The position numbers were made by a program, and so were the translations under genes. From CAVYUC01 sp963783085 (GTDB lineage: Bacteria > Bacteroidota > Bacteroidia > Bacteroidales > Prolixibacteraceae): a stretch of 64,000 nucleotides of DNA. The stretch spans positions 124,001 to 188,000 of the forward strand of contig CAWAMJ010000002.1 in the NCBI GenBank assembly GCA_963783085.1. Reading direction: 5' to 3'. Shown one piece after another: positions 52,114-60,969 of this stretch. How positions within the stretch are numbered: the stretch's first letter is position 1; each line of letters begins with the position of its first letter. Below the pieces are notes generated by a model that did not search any database, was not told where the DNA came from, and saw only the letters and a list, made by a program, of their open reading frames with translations.

Positions 52114-52324
52114 GCTGTGTTTTATTCTTTTTCAATAGAACTACTTCATTTTCAATTTTAGCACTGACCTGATTTTGTTTTTCGGGTCGGCAAAAAGCGG
52201 TGGGAGACAGGCAAGCTCTTTTGCAATTTTTGGTTTCAGCGTTGGCTTGTGCGAATTGCAAATGTGCTTGGCTGTGTGGGCTGGTTTAATTTGTCAATGT
52301 GCAATTTGTGCAATTATTGTGCAA
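52114..52324 (-). repeat. Conserved tail of the AlbA_2 cassette, copy 2
   Basis: Reverse complement of the 5225-5470 layout (TAGAACTACTTCATTTTCAA, GGTCGGCAAAAAGCGG, ACAGGCAAGCTCTT, ATGTGCTTGGCTGTG). Within it, 52216-52275 also resembles 59989-60050 beyond the far end of the TerB operon. No gene. Confidence 0.7.
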
Positions 52325-53650
52325 TTACACATTTTTTAAAATGTAATAAGCTCCAGCTCCCTTTTGTCCACTACTTTCCAACAAATCTTTATTCACTAAC
52401 TCAGTAAGGTCATTACTTGCTGTGTTTCTTGAGCAATCATTTATACTTTGATACTCACTATTCGTAATCTTGCCTTTTTCTTTTAAGTACTTCAAAGCTT
52501 CAATTTGTCTCTTATTCAATCCAAGAGATTCAAAATAATCAATGTTGAAATTATCTTTTCTAAACTCCACCCAAAAGCCCGACATGTCGTAATAAAACTT
52601 GGGTTGTGGAATTCCAAATTGAATACATTCGTTAATTATCTTTATCGTTCCTCTTCCCCAGGATTCAATATACCCACTTCTGAAAAAAGCATTTGCAATG
52701 TCTGGATTGTAAGGTTTCGATGGATGTTTGGTTAATAGCTTTTCAATTGTCCAGTTTTCAGGTAATTGTCCTTCATTCCAGAAAATCAATTTATTGTCAT
52801 ACACACTAATTTGGATTGGAACCCCGCCAGAATAATCTTTGTGAGAAACGGCATTTAAGAGTGCCTCTCGAACAGCATTTTTGGGATATTCATATTTTTC
52901 AATCCTGTTTAAACCTTCATAACTTATTGATGATTTGATGTATTTGGTAAAAAGCAAGTCCATTGTTTTTTCAACCTGTTCAAAGATGTTTCCCGTAATT
53001 TCATCCTGAAATTTCAATTCATCGTCAGTCTCGAAATATCCAATTTTAATAAAAGCTCCTGTAATATATTTAGTTGGTTTGGGATGAAATAAAAGAATTG
53101 CTGCTCTTTTTAAGTATATATTTTCAACCAATTGTAAGTTGTCCACTAAATCTTCATCTGAATCCGTCAAAACATCATCTTCAATCCGTTGTGCTTTAAC
53201 CGCTTTTTTTCTAAAAAAATCAAAGGTTTCTTTCTTTAAATCGGCAATTGAAATGTTTGGAACAGGAACACCATCCCACCGCTTTCCTTTGCGTTCCAAC
53301 ATAAATTTATCGAGTGCTGCACCTTTTAATTCCTGTTTGGTGCTTCCACTACGATAATGATATTGTCCTTTGTAATTGACAGGATTCGGATAAGGTTCTA
53401 CATTTATTTCAATGAACTGCTTTTCATCTTCGTTCATTAAATTAATATCGCATACAATCCCCAAATTGGTAACAATTTTATTGGGCAAGTCGTCCATCAA
53501 TCTTTTAGCATTGTCAATACCAACAATCTCGCCTTTATCGTTCTTGCCAATGTAAATTTTGCCTCCTTGTGCATTTGCAAAACCGCAAATCCATTTCAGG
53601 TATTCATCACGCCAACTTTCTTTCCATTCTATGTTTTGTTGTTCCTGCAT
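52325..53650 (-). CDS. AlbA_2 (Schlafen-type) ATP-binding protein, copy 2
   Basis: The 441-residue protein has the same order as the copy at 3896: AlbA_2 domain (FANAQGGKIYIGKND, YRSGSTKQEL), GHKL-like region (AVREALLNAVSHKDY, YIESWGRGTIKI) and winged-helix end (TNSEYQSINDCSRNTASNDL). The first 40 residues are almost identical between copies while the C-terminal thirds differ more. It starts 27 bp after the helicase of the TerB operon on the same strand, but has its own -7 box in that gap, so it may be expressed alone. A functional link to the operon is possible, not shown. Confidence 0.8.
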   Translation of the reverse strand: MQEQQNIEWKESWRDEYLKWICGFANAQGGKIYIGKNDKGEIVGIDNAKRLMDDLPNKIVTNLGIVCDINLMNEDEKQFIEINVEPYPNPVNYKGQYHYRSGSTKQELKGAALDKFMLERKGKRWDGVPVPNISIADLKKETFDFFRKKAVKAQRIEDDVLTDSDEDLVDNLQLVENIYLKRAAILLFHPKPTKYITGAFIKIGYFETDDELKFQDEITGNIFEQVEKTMDLLFTKYIKSSISYEGLNRIEKYEYPKNAVREALLNAVSHKDYSGGVPIQISVYDNKLIFWNEGQLPENWTIEKLLTKHPSKPYNPDIANAFFRSGYIESWGRGTIKIINECIQFGIPQPKFYYDMSGFWVEFRKDNFNIDYFESLGLNKRQIEALKYLKEKGKITNSEYQSINDCSRNTASNDLTELVNKDLLESSGQKGAGAYYILKNV

Positions 53651-53655
53651 AATTA

Positions 53656-53663
53656 CAAATATA
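53656..53663 (-). promoter_or_regulatory. -7 box of the second AlbA_2 gene
   Basis: TATATTTG on the minus strand, 5 bp before the ATG (53650), the same short distance as in copy 1. It points to a leaderless or nearly leaderless transcript. Confidence 0.6.
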
Positions 53664-53677
53664 CACCTCTTTCTTTT

Positions 53678-55810
53678 TTAGTTACTTTCAACTAATTTGA
53701 TATTACTAATTAGGTCAATTGCTGATTCAAAATCAAAATATCTTTCTTTTAAAATTTCACATTTATATTTCATTGGTAAGTAGTTTCCCCACTTTGAAAA
53801 AGAAAGTAATGATTCATTTTCGTCAAGTGTTAATTTCAGATATTTATCAATTTCACTATAAACCTTATTTGTTTTTGAAACCAATTCATCAAAACCAGAG
53901 ATATTAATATGCAATTCCAATGAACTTTCATGGTCGCTAACAGAGACCTCAAAACCAGCCAAATGAATTAAAAATTGTAAGCTTCTGTTTATTTTTGTTC
54001 CTGTAAATGTATAAATGACGATTTTACTATCTTTATCAACAACGGGTTTATCATGTTCAAAGTCAATTATTTGAAATCGTTTAAAATCATTTCTTAATTC
54101 TTCCAAAACAGAGTTGCTATTTTCATCAAGTTCCTGATATACTTCATCGCTTTTTAATATTCGTAACATTTCTTCCCTGATTTTGGAATGGATATTTCCA
54201 CCTCCACCAAAAAACATTGGTTTTTTACCATCCCTCGCAGGTGTTACGATAATCTTTCCACCCTTAAAGTCAATCTCTACTATTTTCCAGATTTTTGCAG
54301 CAAGCAAAATATTTTCATCAATTTTTATTTGAGGAGAGAATGGTATATTTCCTATACTTTTCCCTGAATGAATTACTTTAAAATTTGGTTCCGTTTTAAA
54401 CACACTGTAAAACTCTCTGGTATTTACGATTTTTTCACCTTCAATTCCTAGTATTAGTTCATGTTGTATTAATTCCAAATAATCAGATTTTAAAGCTTCC
54501 TTGATAATAGGGTCTAATTCCTGTTCTTCGATGAATCGAAAAGCGTAATTGTTTTTTAGTCTCCTAATTAATTCTTTTCGGGAACACCCGGATAATTGTT
54601 TAACAATTGAGAGTAATTGATGTAATAAAATATCATATGGCTTTTGAGCTGTTTGAATTGGTTCCAGAAAATCAGCTTTATATAAAAGCCAGCATGCTAA
54701 TGACTGTAGTAAACTCCATCTATCTGTTGCATAAATATTCACAATGCTTTTTTCTCCTTCTCGTCGACCACTACGCCCAATTCGTTGTACAAGTGAAGAA
54801 ACTGAATGAGTTGAATCAATCTGGACGATTTTATCGACTGTTCCAATGTCAATCCCAAGCTCCAAAGTGGATGTACAGGAAATACAAAAGTTAAATCGTT
54901 CGTTATCTTTTGCAAAGTGCTCAATGCTTTCACGTATCTCTTTATCAACTGATGAATGATGTGAGTAATAGAATTTATGCCCGTTTACTTTATCCGATAT
55001 TTTTCGAAGTTTAACTGCCACTTCTTCAGTTCTACCCCTGCTGTTAGGGAAGATTAAAACTTTATGGGAACATGTTTCCTTATATAAATCTTTAAGTAAA
55101 TCCAGTGATAATTCAGCAGTGCTATTGAAGAAATATTTGAATTTTGCTAGTGTTTCCTTTTTTGACCTGTCAAGTAAGACTTTCGTGTTTTCGATATCTC
55201 CGGTTAACCGTTTGGCTTCAATATAATTTTTATCTCCAATTGTTGCAGACAATCCAATGGTTATGATTCTTGCTTTATTTACTCGTTGAATTCTCGATAA
55301 CAAGGACATTAACTGCAATCCTCTGTCAACTCCTAAAAACGAGTGTATTTCATCAATTACGATGTAATTGAGGTTCCCAAACAGTGTTGAAACATTGTAC
55401 GGTGCGTTTACAAACATCGCTTCCAATGATTCGGGAGTTATTAAAACTATTCCATTTGGATTTTTAATAAGACTGGTTTTTAAAGATTTTTTGGCTTCAC
55501 CATGCCACTTGGTAACTGCAATTTCAAGGTCTTTACACAAATCCTCAATTCGGTAAAACTGGTCATTAATCAGTGCAATTAAAGGCGAGATATAAAGTAC
55601 CTGAACACCAGTTTTATTAAAATCGGCTTTTGATAAAATTGGTAAAAAGGCAGCTTCTGTTTTACCAGAAGCCGTTCTGGATGCAAGGATGTAATTATTA
55701 TCCGTTGAAATAATTTTGGAAATTGCAGCCGCTTGGATGGGACGTAAGGATTCCCAACGTTTATCGCGAATATATTTTCGTATTGGTTCGGATAATAAGT
55801 TGTATGACAT
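53678..55810 (-). CDS. DEAD/DEAH helicase, BrxHI/Lhr-like
   Basis: The 710-residue superfamily 2 helicase has motif I SRTASGKT (44-51), motif II DEIH (153-156), motif III SAT (188-190) and motif VI QRIGRSGRR (342-350), followed by a long C-terminal part with winged-helix-like segments. Motifs and length fit the Lhr-like helicases that accompany BrxD in type 2 BREX (BrxHI). Its start shares one base with the stop of the ATPase gene, so translation is coupled. It would move along or unwind nucleic acid in whatever response the operon gives. Confidence 0.88.
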   Translation of the reverse strand: MSYNLLSEPIRKYIRDKRWESLRPIQAAAISKIISTDNNYILASRTASGKTEAAFLPILSKADFNKTGVQVLYISPLIALINDQFYRIEDLCKDLEIAVTKWHGEAKKSLKTSLIKNPNGIVLITPESLEAMFVNAPYNVSTLFGNLNYIVIDEIHSFLGVDRGLQLMSLLSRIQRVNKARIITIGLSATIGDKNYIEAKRLTGDIENTKVLLDRSKKETLAKFKYFFNSTAELSLDLLKDLYKETCSHKVLIFPNSRGRTEEVAVKLRKISDKVNGHKFYYSHHSSVDKEIRESIEHFAKDNERFNFCISCTSTLELGIDIGTVDKIVQIDSTHSVSSLVQRIGRSGRREGEKSIVNIYATDRWSLLQSLACWLLYKADFLEPIQTAQKPYDILLHQLLSIVKQLSGCSRKELIRRLKNNYAFRFIEEQELDPIIKEALKSDYLELIQHELILGIEGEKIVNTREFYSVFKTEPNFKVIHSGKSIGNIPFSPQIKIDENILLAAKIWKIVEIDFKGGKIIVTPARDGKKPMFFGGGGNIHSKIREEMLRILKSDEVYQELDENSNSVLEELRNDFKRFQIIDFEHDKPVVDKDSKIVIYTFTGTKINRSLQFLIHLAGFEVSVSDHESSLELHINISGFDELVSKTNKVYSEIDKYLKLTLDENESLLSFSKWGNYLPMKYKCEILKERYFDFESAIDLISNIKLVESN

Positions 55811-57123
55811 TATAATTCTTCTATTGAATCAAGAACACTTTCATCTGGTCTTTCGTCTGATATTTCAATTTCTGAAATTAAAACATTTTTATCTGCTTCA
55901 GGATTTTGTCTCAGAATGCTCAAAATATTCAGGAAATCTCTGATTACTTCACGAGGTGTTAAAAATTCATCAGCTCCTGGCTTGTTAAACATTTCTTCCA
56001 TGAACAGTTGAATATCATCTTCGGTAATATCAATATTTGCATTGTAATTGACATCAAATATTTCTTTAAGCATTTTAAGCAAAACAAATATTTCATTATG
56101 ACTTAGCGGCACAAGCTTAATTACTGGCTGAGCCAAATCACGATATTGGGCAGTTTCATATTTGTTTGTTTCTAATCGGGTTTTCAATGCATCATAACTA
56201 AACAAACCACGTCTTTCATTTTCTAAAAATTCCTTTGTCCCTGCAAAGTTTATAAAGAGGTTTGATACTTTACCCTGAAAACAATCATTAAAAATGGTCA
56301 GTATTTTTTCATAATTCTTAGCCCTCATATTCGCTGTTGAAATCTTGTAAAGGTTAATTGCTTCATCAAGGTTAATCATAAAGCCACTGTATCCCATGCT
56401 TACAAACAAACGACTGAAGTTTTTGAGCATGTCGTAATAATTCAAATCATTTACGATTTCACGAACGCCTAAATCCTGCCTTGCTTCTGTTTTTGTCCGG
56501 TATTCTCCTTTTAACCATTTAAGGGCACTTCTTCTTAAATACTCATCGTTTTTGATATATCCTTCGTAATATTTTATAACAACCACCCCAAAATCAAAAC
56601 CACCGGTTTCCGTCACTTCATTTACCGTTTGCATGATATTTCCCTGAATAAGATTCATGTAGCGTTCTTCCCTTATTTCGGTTAATGGGATATTATTGAG
56701 TTGAGCAGTTTGAGTTACTACCTGTTCAATCCATTTGTCCAGCAGAGTTGGCAATGCCCCTCCTTCGGGTTTTGTTTGAATGGCAACATTATCCATAATG
56801 GCGCTATATAATGCAACCGCTTTTCCATCATTTGAATAAAGTCGGTTTTCGGGTGTGAAATCAGCATTTGCAACAACAAATTTTTGTTTTGTAGCAACAG
56901 TGTTTAAAAGATGTAGCATGAAAGACTTGCCGGAGCCAAAATCCCCAATCCAAAATTTCACCATGCTATGTCCGTTCTTTACATCATCAAGTGCTGATGT
57001 AAAAGCTTCAATTTCAAGTTTTCTTCCAACTGTTATATGTTGTACGCCAATTCTTGGCACCACACCTCCTGAGAGTGAATTAATAATCGCTGTTGCTTCT
57101 TTTGCTTTAATTCTTAATCCCAT
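55810..57123 (-). CDS. P-loop ATPase, BREX BrxD-like
   Basis: The 437-residue protein starts AKEATAIINSLSGGVVPRIG and has Walker A GDFGSGKS (60-67) and Walker B FMINLDEA (248-255), the pattern of DUF2791/BrxD ATPases related to ORC/Cdc6-like AAA proteins. In type 2 BREX brxD sits next to the helicase gene brxHI, as here. No PglX methylase, PglZ phosphatase or PglY is near. It lies 3 bp after the TerB-domain gene and overlaps the helicase by 1 bp, so all three are one operon. Confidence 0.87.
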   Translation of the reverse strand: MGLRIKAKEATAIINSLSGGVVPRIGVQHITVGRKLEIEAFTSALDDVKNGHSMVKFWIGDFGSGKSFMLHLLNTVATKQKFVVANADFTPENRLYSNDGKAVALYSAIMDNVAIQTKPEGGALPTLLDKWIEQVVTQTAQLNNIPLTEIREERYMNLIQGNIMQTVNEVTETGGFDFGVVVIKYYEGYIKNDEYLRRSALKWLKGEYRTKTEARQDLGVREIVNDLNYYDMLKNFSRLFVSMGYSGFMINLDEAINLYKISTANMRAKNYEKILTIFNDCFQGKVSNLFINFAGTKEFLENERRGLFSYDALKTRLETNKYETAQYRDLAQPVIKLVPLSHNEIFVLLKMLKEIFDVNYNANIDITEDDIQLFMEEMFNKPGADEFLTPREVIRDFLNILSILRQNPEADKNVLISEIEISDERPDESVLDSIEEL

Positions 57124-57126
57124 AAT

Positions 57127-59820
57127 TTATACTGCTATTTCTTTAAAATAAGATTCTTCAATTACATAATTCTCGTCATCTTCTTCTATCAATGGTTCAC
57201 CATCTAAGTATTCCGAACATGCTTCATTTATACTGTCAATCAGTTGATTTTTAAACATCCCATTGTCTATTGCAAACTTATCAACTTCATCTTGATGAAT
57301 TGCAAAAGAGTTTGTAATAAATTTCTTCACTAATTCCTCTTGAACTTTTCCCAAACGGATGTCAGCAATAAAAATTGAATTATTGTGTTCAGGAGTTATT
57401 ATATTAATTTCAATTCCTTCATCATCAAAAGTCTCATCTTTTTGAGAATTGTCGGTTTCAGTTTCCAAATATTCATTCAATAATTCCACTGTTCCATCAT
57501 GTTTCCGTTCAACTTCTTTAATCTTAGATTTGTCAAGTTGAATCTTTTTTCTTTTTGGAATAAATATTTTTGAGATTTCTCCTAATGCCTTTTCAATATC
57601 AGATGTCTCGATTAATTCAGCGATTATCCTTTTAAAATCGTTGATTTGTTCTTGTGACTTAAACAAAGATTTTTGAACCGTTTTTGTAAGCTCCTTATTG
57701 TCAAATTTCACTGACTTTAAATCATAGTAAATATATTTCGCATAATATTTTAAGGATTGAACTTTATCGTATTTTGCAATGAATTTTGAAGCCTCAAAAA
57801 AAATATTTTCTATGTTTGGATTCTTCTGATTAGTTTCCTCAAGAGCAATAACACCTTCGATAAACTTATCAATTTCATTTTTTTGAAATAAATCTTTAAG
57901 GTTTGTAAATTCAGTTTTCCAACGATTAACGTTTTGTGCGTTTAGCTCAATTTGTGTTTCAATATCAGGATTTACAATCTCTCCCTTATATTTATCTACC
58001 AATTCGTCAACATGACGTCCAATACGGTTTTCAAATTCACCTTCAAACTCATAATATGGATTGTTACCTACTTTTCGTTTATGTCCATAAAATTCTCTGA
58101 CAGAGTTTTCAACCCGTTTAAATACAGTTAAATATATTTCGGATTCAACTCGTTGTTTCATGTAGGATTTATCGTAATATCCCCAATATGAATCTGCAAT
58201 TTCTTTTATCTCGAATATTTTTTCTTTGAAGTAATCAACTTCTTTGGAAATTGAAGTTTTTTCCGGCTTAAGATTTTTATTAAGGTTACTTAGAATAAGT
58301 AAGTATTGTTTTATGGTAGCAATACAGCATCCTTCGATTGAAATAAAAACATTAGATGGATTCCAAAATTTATTCAACCAGGCAACCTCTTGTTTATTTA
58401 AATCCAGCTTATCTTTATATTGTTTACCTAATTTATAGGCATCAGGGTCATAATCAGAATACCCATGTTCGAACTGGTAACTTGGTTCTTGCAGATTATT
58501 TAATTTTTCCAGGGAATAAGAATCTGTCCTTTTTCGTAGCAAGTCCTGCAACGACATTAAAGAATAACTTTTTGTTTTAGGGCAAATCTGTCCTAAAAGT
58601 TTAAATTGTTCTTCAAGTAGCTTAATATCCCTATGATTTTCATATTCATTCAAAAAATCAAAATATAGGATGAAAGCATAATTTGTATAACCTTGAATAT
58701 CTACAAATTCACCGTTTGAAACTTTTTTCTTAAAATATGAATAGTATCTTTTTTGCTCTGGGGATGCATATTTAATCTCATCGTAAGAATAAACATAGGT
58801 GTGACCCCAATATGGAGGTTCTAACTGCACTTCGTTATTCTGAACAGGATAATCTATTGACAAATCAAGGTTTTCTGAATTTACATCTATAATATTCTCG
58901 TATGTTTTGTTTTTGGAAGAAGCATTTTCCTGCGGATTTAATGCAATTTGTTCTTTATAAATATACTCCTGCATAGAATAATCAAGTGGATATTGCTTTT
59001 CTACGTATTCTCTAATCCTCTCATTTGATGCTTTTTTTATAAATGCTTTAGACTTTACCTGTTCTTTATAGGTATACTCTTGCATTGAGTAATCTTCAGG
59101 ATAACGTTCTGCTGCATATTCGGAAATTTCTTGGTCATTGGTCTGTGACATGTATTTTTTTGATGCCACTTGTTCTTGATAAGTATAAACTTGCATCGAA
59201 TAGTCATCTGGATATCTATTTTGTGCAAATCTTATTGATTCTGTGTCTTGGAATTTTGACATAGAGATTTTTGACTGTAATTGTTCCTTGTAGGTATATT
59301 CTTGCATTTCGGAGTCGTGAGGATATTTTGCTTTAGCATAACTTTTAATTTCCTCGTCTACTGTTTCAGTCATTGATTGGTTTAGTTCACTGTAATCATT
59401 TTTAAGAATAGTAATACTATCGTTATATTTTTCTTTTACAATATTTTCATCTTCTTTATTGGTTATGGTAGAAATAGTTGTTTCTGTTTCTTTTGTCTCC
59501 GATTCATCAATTGATAAGTCGATATCCTGCGGAATAATATCGAATTCTGAATTGTCAGTTTTGGGTTCCTCCGTAATAGACGTTGAAGCGAGCGGTACAT
59601 TTATTTGTTTTGTCGATTTTTTGTTTGGTTGACTTTTGATTTTTTGTTTATTTCTTTGTTTTAACAAGTAGTAAACTAAAAAAATGCCAGCCCCAAATCC
59701 CAAAATAATTAGTATTGGGATTATGTTATCGGCAATAAAATCAACAATTTTTGCAATAATGAATACAATAAGCCCGAGTAAAATTAATATTGGATGGAGA
59801 CCATCTTTTTTTCTTGCCAT
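57127..59820 (-). CDS. TerB-domain membrane protein with four 37-residue repeats
   Basis: The 897-residue protein has two N-terminal transmembrane helices (about 9-27 and 33-52), an acidic Thr/Ser/Glu linker, four tandem repeats of exactly 37 residues (YPxDYSMQEYTYKEQ at 166, 203, 240 and 277), a TerB-N-like region (about 325-540; SYDEIKYASPEQKRYYSYFK) and a TerB-C-like C-terminus (about 745-897; LGKVQEELVKKFITNSFAIH, then INEACSEYLDGEPLIEED). TerB domains bind metal and occur in envelope-linked stress and defence systems. As first gene it probably anchors the ATPase and helicase at the membrane. That role is inference. The gene is AT-rich. Confidence 0.8.
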   Translation of the reverse strand: MARKKDGLHPILILLGLIVFIIAKIVDFIADNIIPILIILGFGAGIFLVYYLLKQRNKQKIKSQPNKKSTKQINVPLASTSITEEPKTDNSEFDIIPQDIDLSIDESETKETETTISTITNKEDENIVKEKYNDSITILKNDYSELNQSMTETVDEEIKSYAKAKYPHDSEMQEYTYKEQLQSKISMSKFQDTESIRFAQNRYPDDYSMQVYTYQEQVASKKYMSQTNDQEISEYAAERYPEDYSMQEYTYKEQVKSKAFIKKASNERIREYVEKQYPLDYSMQEYIYKEQIALNPQENASSKNKTYENIIDVNSENLDLSIDYPVQNNEVQLEPPYWGHTYVYSYDEIKYASPEQKRYYSYFKKKVSNGEFVDIQGYTNYAFILYFDFLNEYENHRDIKLLEEQFKLLGQICPKTKSYSLMSLQDLLRKRTDSYSLEKLNNLQEPSYQFEHGYSDYDPDAYKLGKQYKDKLDLNKQEVAWLNKFWNPSNVFISIEGCCIATIKQYLLILSNLNKNLKPEKTSISKEVDYFKEKIFEIKEIADSYWGYYDKSYMKQRVESEIYLTVFKRVENSVREFYGHKRKVGNNPYYEFEGEFENRIGRHVDELVDKYKGEIVNPDIETQIELNAQNVNRWKTEFTNLKDLFQKNEIDKFIEGVIALEETNQKNPNIENIFFEASKFIAKYDKVQSLKYYAKYIYYDLKSVKFDNKELTKTVQKSLFKSQEQINDFKRIIAELIETSDIEKALGEISKIFIPKRKKIQLDKSKIKEVERKHDGTVELLNEYLETETDNSQKDETFDDEGIEINIITPEHNNSIFIADIRLGKVQEELVKKFITNSFAIHQDEVDKFAIDNGMFKNQLIDSINEACSEYLDGEPLIEEDDENYVIEESYFKEIAV

Positions 59821-59988
59821 TTCTAAATGTTTCCTAAAACGTAATTAACTCAAATCTCATGTTTATTATTGAAGCATCTCTGTCTGTTTTATGTTGAATA
59901 AGATTCACTATAAAATTAGAAGATAATTTTAAGCTTACCAACGTGGAAAAAATTTTGAAACCTATATTTAGCGAAGGATAAAATTGCA

Positions 59989-60050
59989 CTCTTTTGCAAA
60001 TTTTGGTCAGTGCGTTAGCTTGTGCGATTTGCAAATGTGTGCAATGTGCG
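59989..60050. repeat. Direct repeat bordering the TerB/AlbA_2 island, right copy
   Basis: CTCTTTTGCAAATTTTGG, then GCGTTAGCTTGTGCGATTTG and CAAATGTG follow the same order and direction as at 52216-52275. About 50 of 61 positions agree by eye. Confidence 0.6.
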
Positions 60051-60188
60051 TAGGCTTTCCAAACTGTCCCGAAGGGCAGAATTGGGTGAGCAAAACAAAA
60101 TCTTTTAAATGAGTCCAAGTAAATTATTATATGTTTGTCTTTCTCTGTCAAATTTAGTTTGTTTTTTCTTTTTCAACCTTGCAGGTAA

Positions 60189-60347
60189 CGTTGTAAACGT
60201 TTGTAACCGTTTACAAACGGTTCGTGAATTTCGCGGGATTTTTTGGGTAACGGTTCGGTTTTCTCCGGATTGAAAAGGTTCATTTTGGTTTCATCAGATT
60301 TTGGTTGACCGGCTAAAAGTAGTAAAAACGGAACAGAGAAGCAATAG
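60189..60347. repeat. 159-bp dispersed repeat, copy B
   Basis: Reverse complement of 9212-9370 with few changes. Read in the direction of copy A it ends at GTTACCTGC, the same letters that border hairpin copy 3 (52107). Confidence 0.75.
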
Positions 60348-60579
60348 TGGGAAGAAGATGTCATTGGTCAATGGTCATTGGGAAAGAGGACGCTCACTGT
60401 AGCTGATGTTGGTGACGGGTAAATTGCCCTGAGCGTTTTTAAAGCAGCGGCGCCACAGGATTTTTGTAGAAAATTTGCATCGCGTGGTTTAATGGTGTTG
60501 TTTATAATTTAGATTCAAAAATTGAATTTCAAAACAGTTTCCTGGTTTTTCATGCAACACGCTACATCAGAATGGCTGC

Positions 60580-60843
60580 CTACAAATTCAAGCTCTCCCC
60601 CTTCACCCACAAAAACCATTGGTTGTTTTCAGACTCCTGTTTCAGAATGTAAACCTTGTTACCGTTTGATCGTACTTTGTAATAATTTGCCGGAGGAAAG
60701 TTGGAATCCTGATTATACTGGTACCAGCGATCCAAAATTTCCTCAATGGTAAAAACATTCGATTCCCAGAAAAACTTTACCGGATACTCATTCGCTTTGT
60801 ATCCTGAATGACATTCAACCTTTATCGGAATCAGGTCGCGCAT
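60580..60843 (-). CDS. Small conserved hypothetical protein
   Basis: The 87-residue soluble protein reads VECHSGYKANEYPVKFFWES, then IEEILDRWYQYNQ and NKVYILKQESENNQWFLWVK. The pattern of a strand-rich body around a helix resembles small cytosolic proteins found in Bacteroidota and Chlorobi near translation or sugar genes, but I cannot name it. It stands alone and starts the non-mobile right part of the window. Confidence 0.65.
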   Translation of the reverse strand: MRDLIPIKVECHSGYKANEYPVKFFWESNVFTIEEILDRWYQYNQDSNFPPANYYKVRSNGNKVYILKQESENNQWFLWVKGESLNL

Positions 60844-60969
60844 TTTTTTGAAATTTAAAACAAACTACTAATCTAACGCTGTTAAGTCTAAAGACATTAA
60901 TAAATTCTTAGCCATTTGGACTTGTCAGCGTGCAACGCTCCTGACAAAGTCAACATGACAGGAAAAATA

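Larger units (their letters stand above)
59821..60579. other. Intergenic region upstream of the TerB operon, with two dispersed repeats
   Basis: No gene with support. 59989-60050 resembles 52216-52275 on the far side of the operon. 60189-60347 is the 159-bp repeat. Short frames here have no family similarity. The operon promoter must lie between 59821 and about 59990 on the minus strand; only a poor -7 match (TAGGTTTC) was seen. Confidence 0.5.

Noticed and set aside
53678..59820. Complete BREX or DISARM locus
   Set aside because: No PglX/BrxX methylase, PglZ, BrxA/B/L or DrmA-C-like gene is present; only the BrxD-like and helicase parts match.
59834..60151. 105-residue minus-strand frame upstream of the TerB gene
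   Set aside because: It covers the island-border repeat and the presumed promoter region; composition and lack of family similarity suggest chance.
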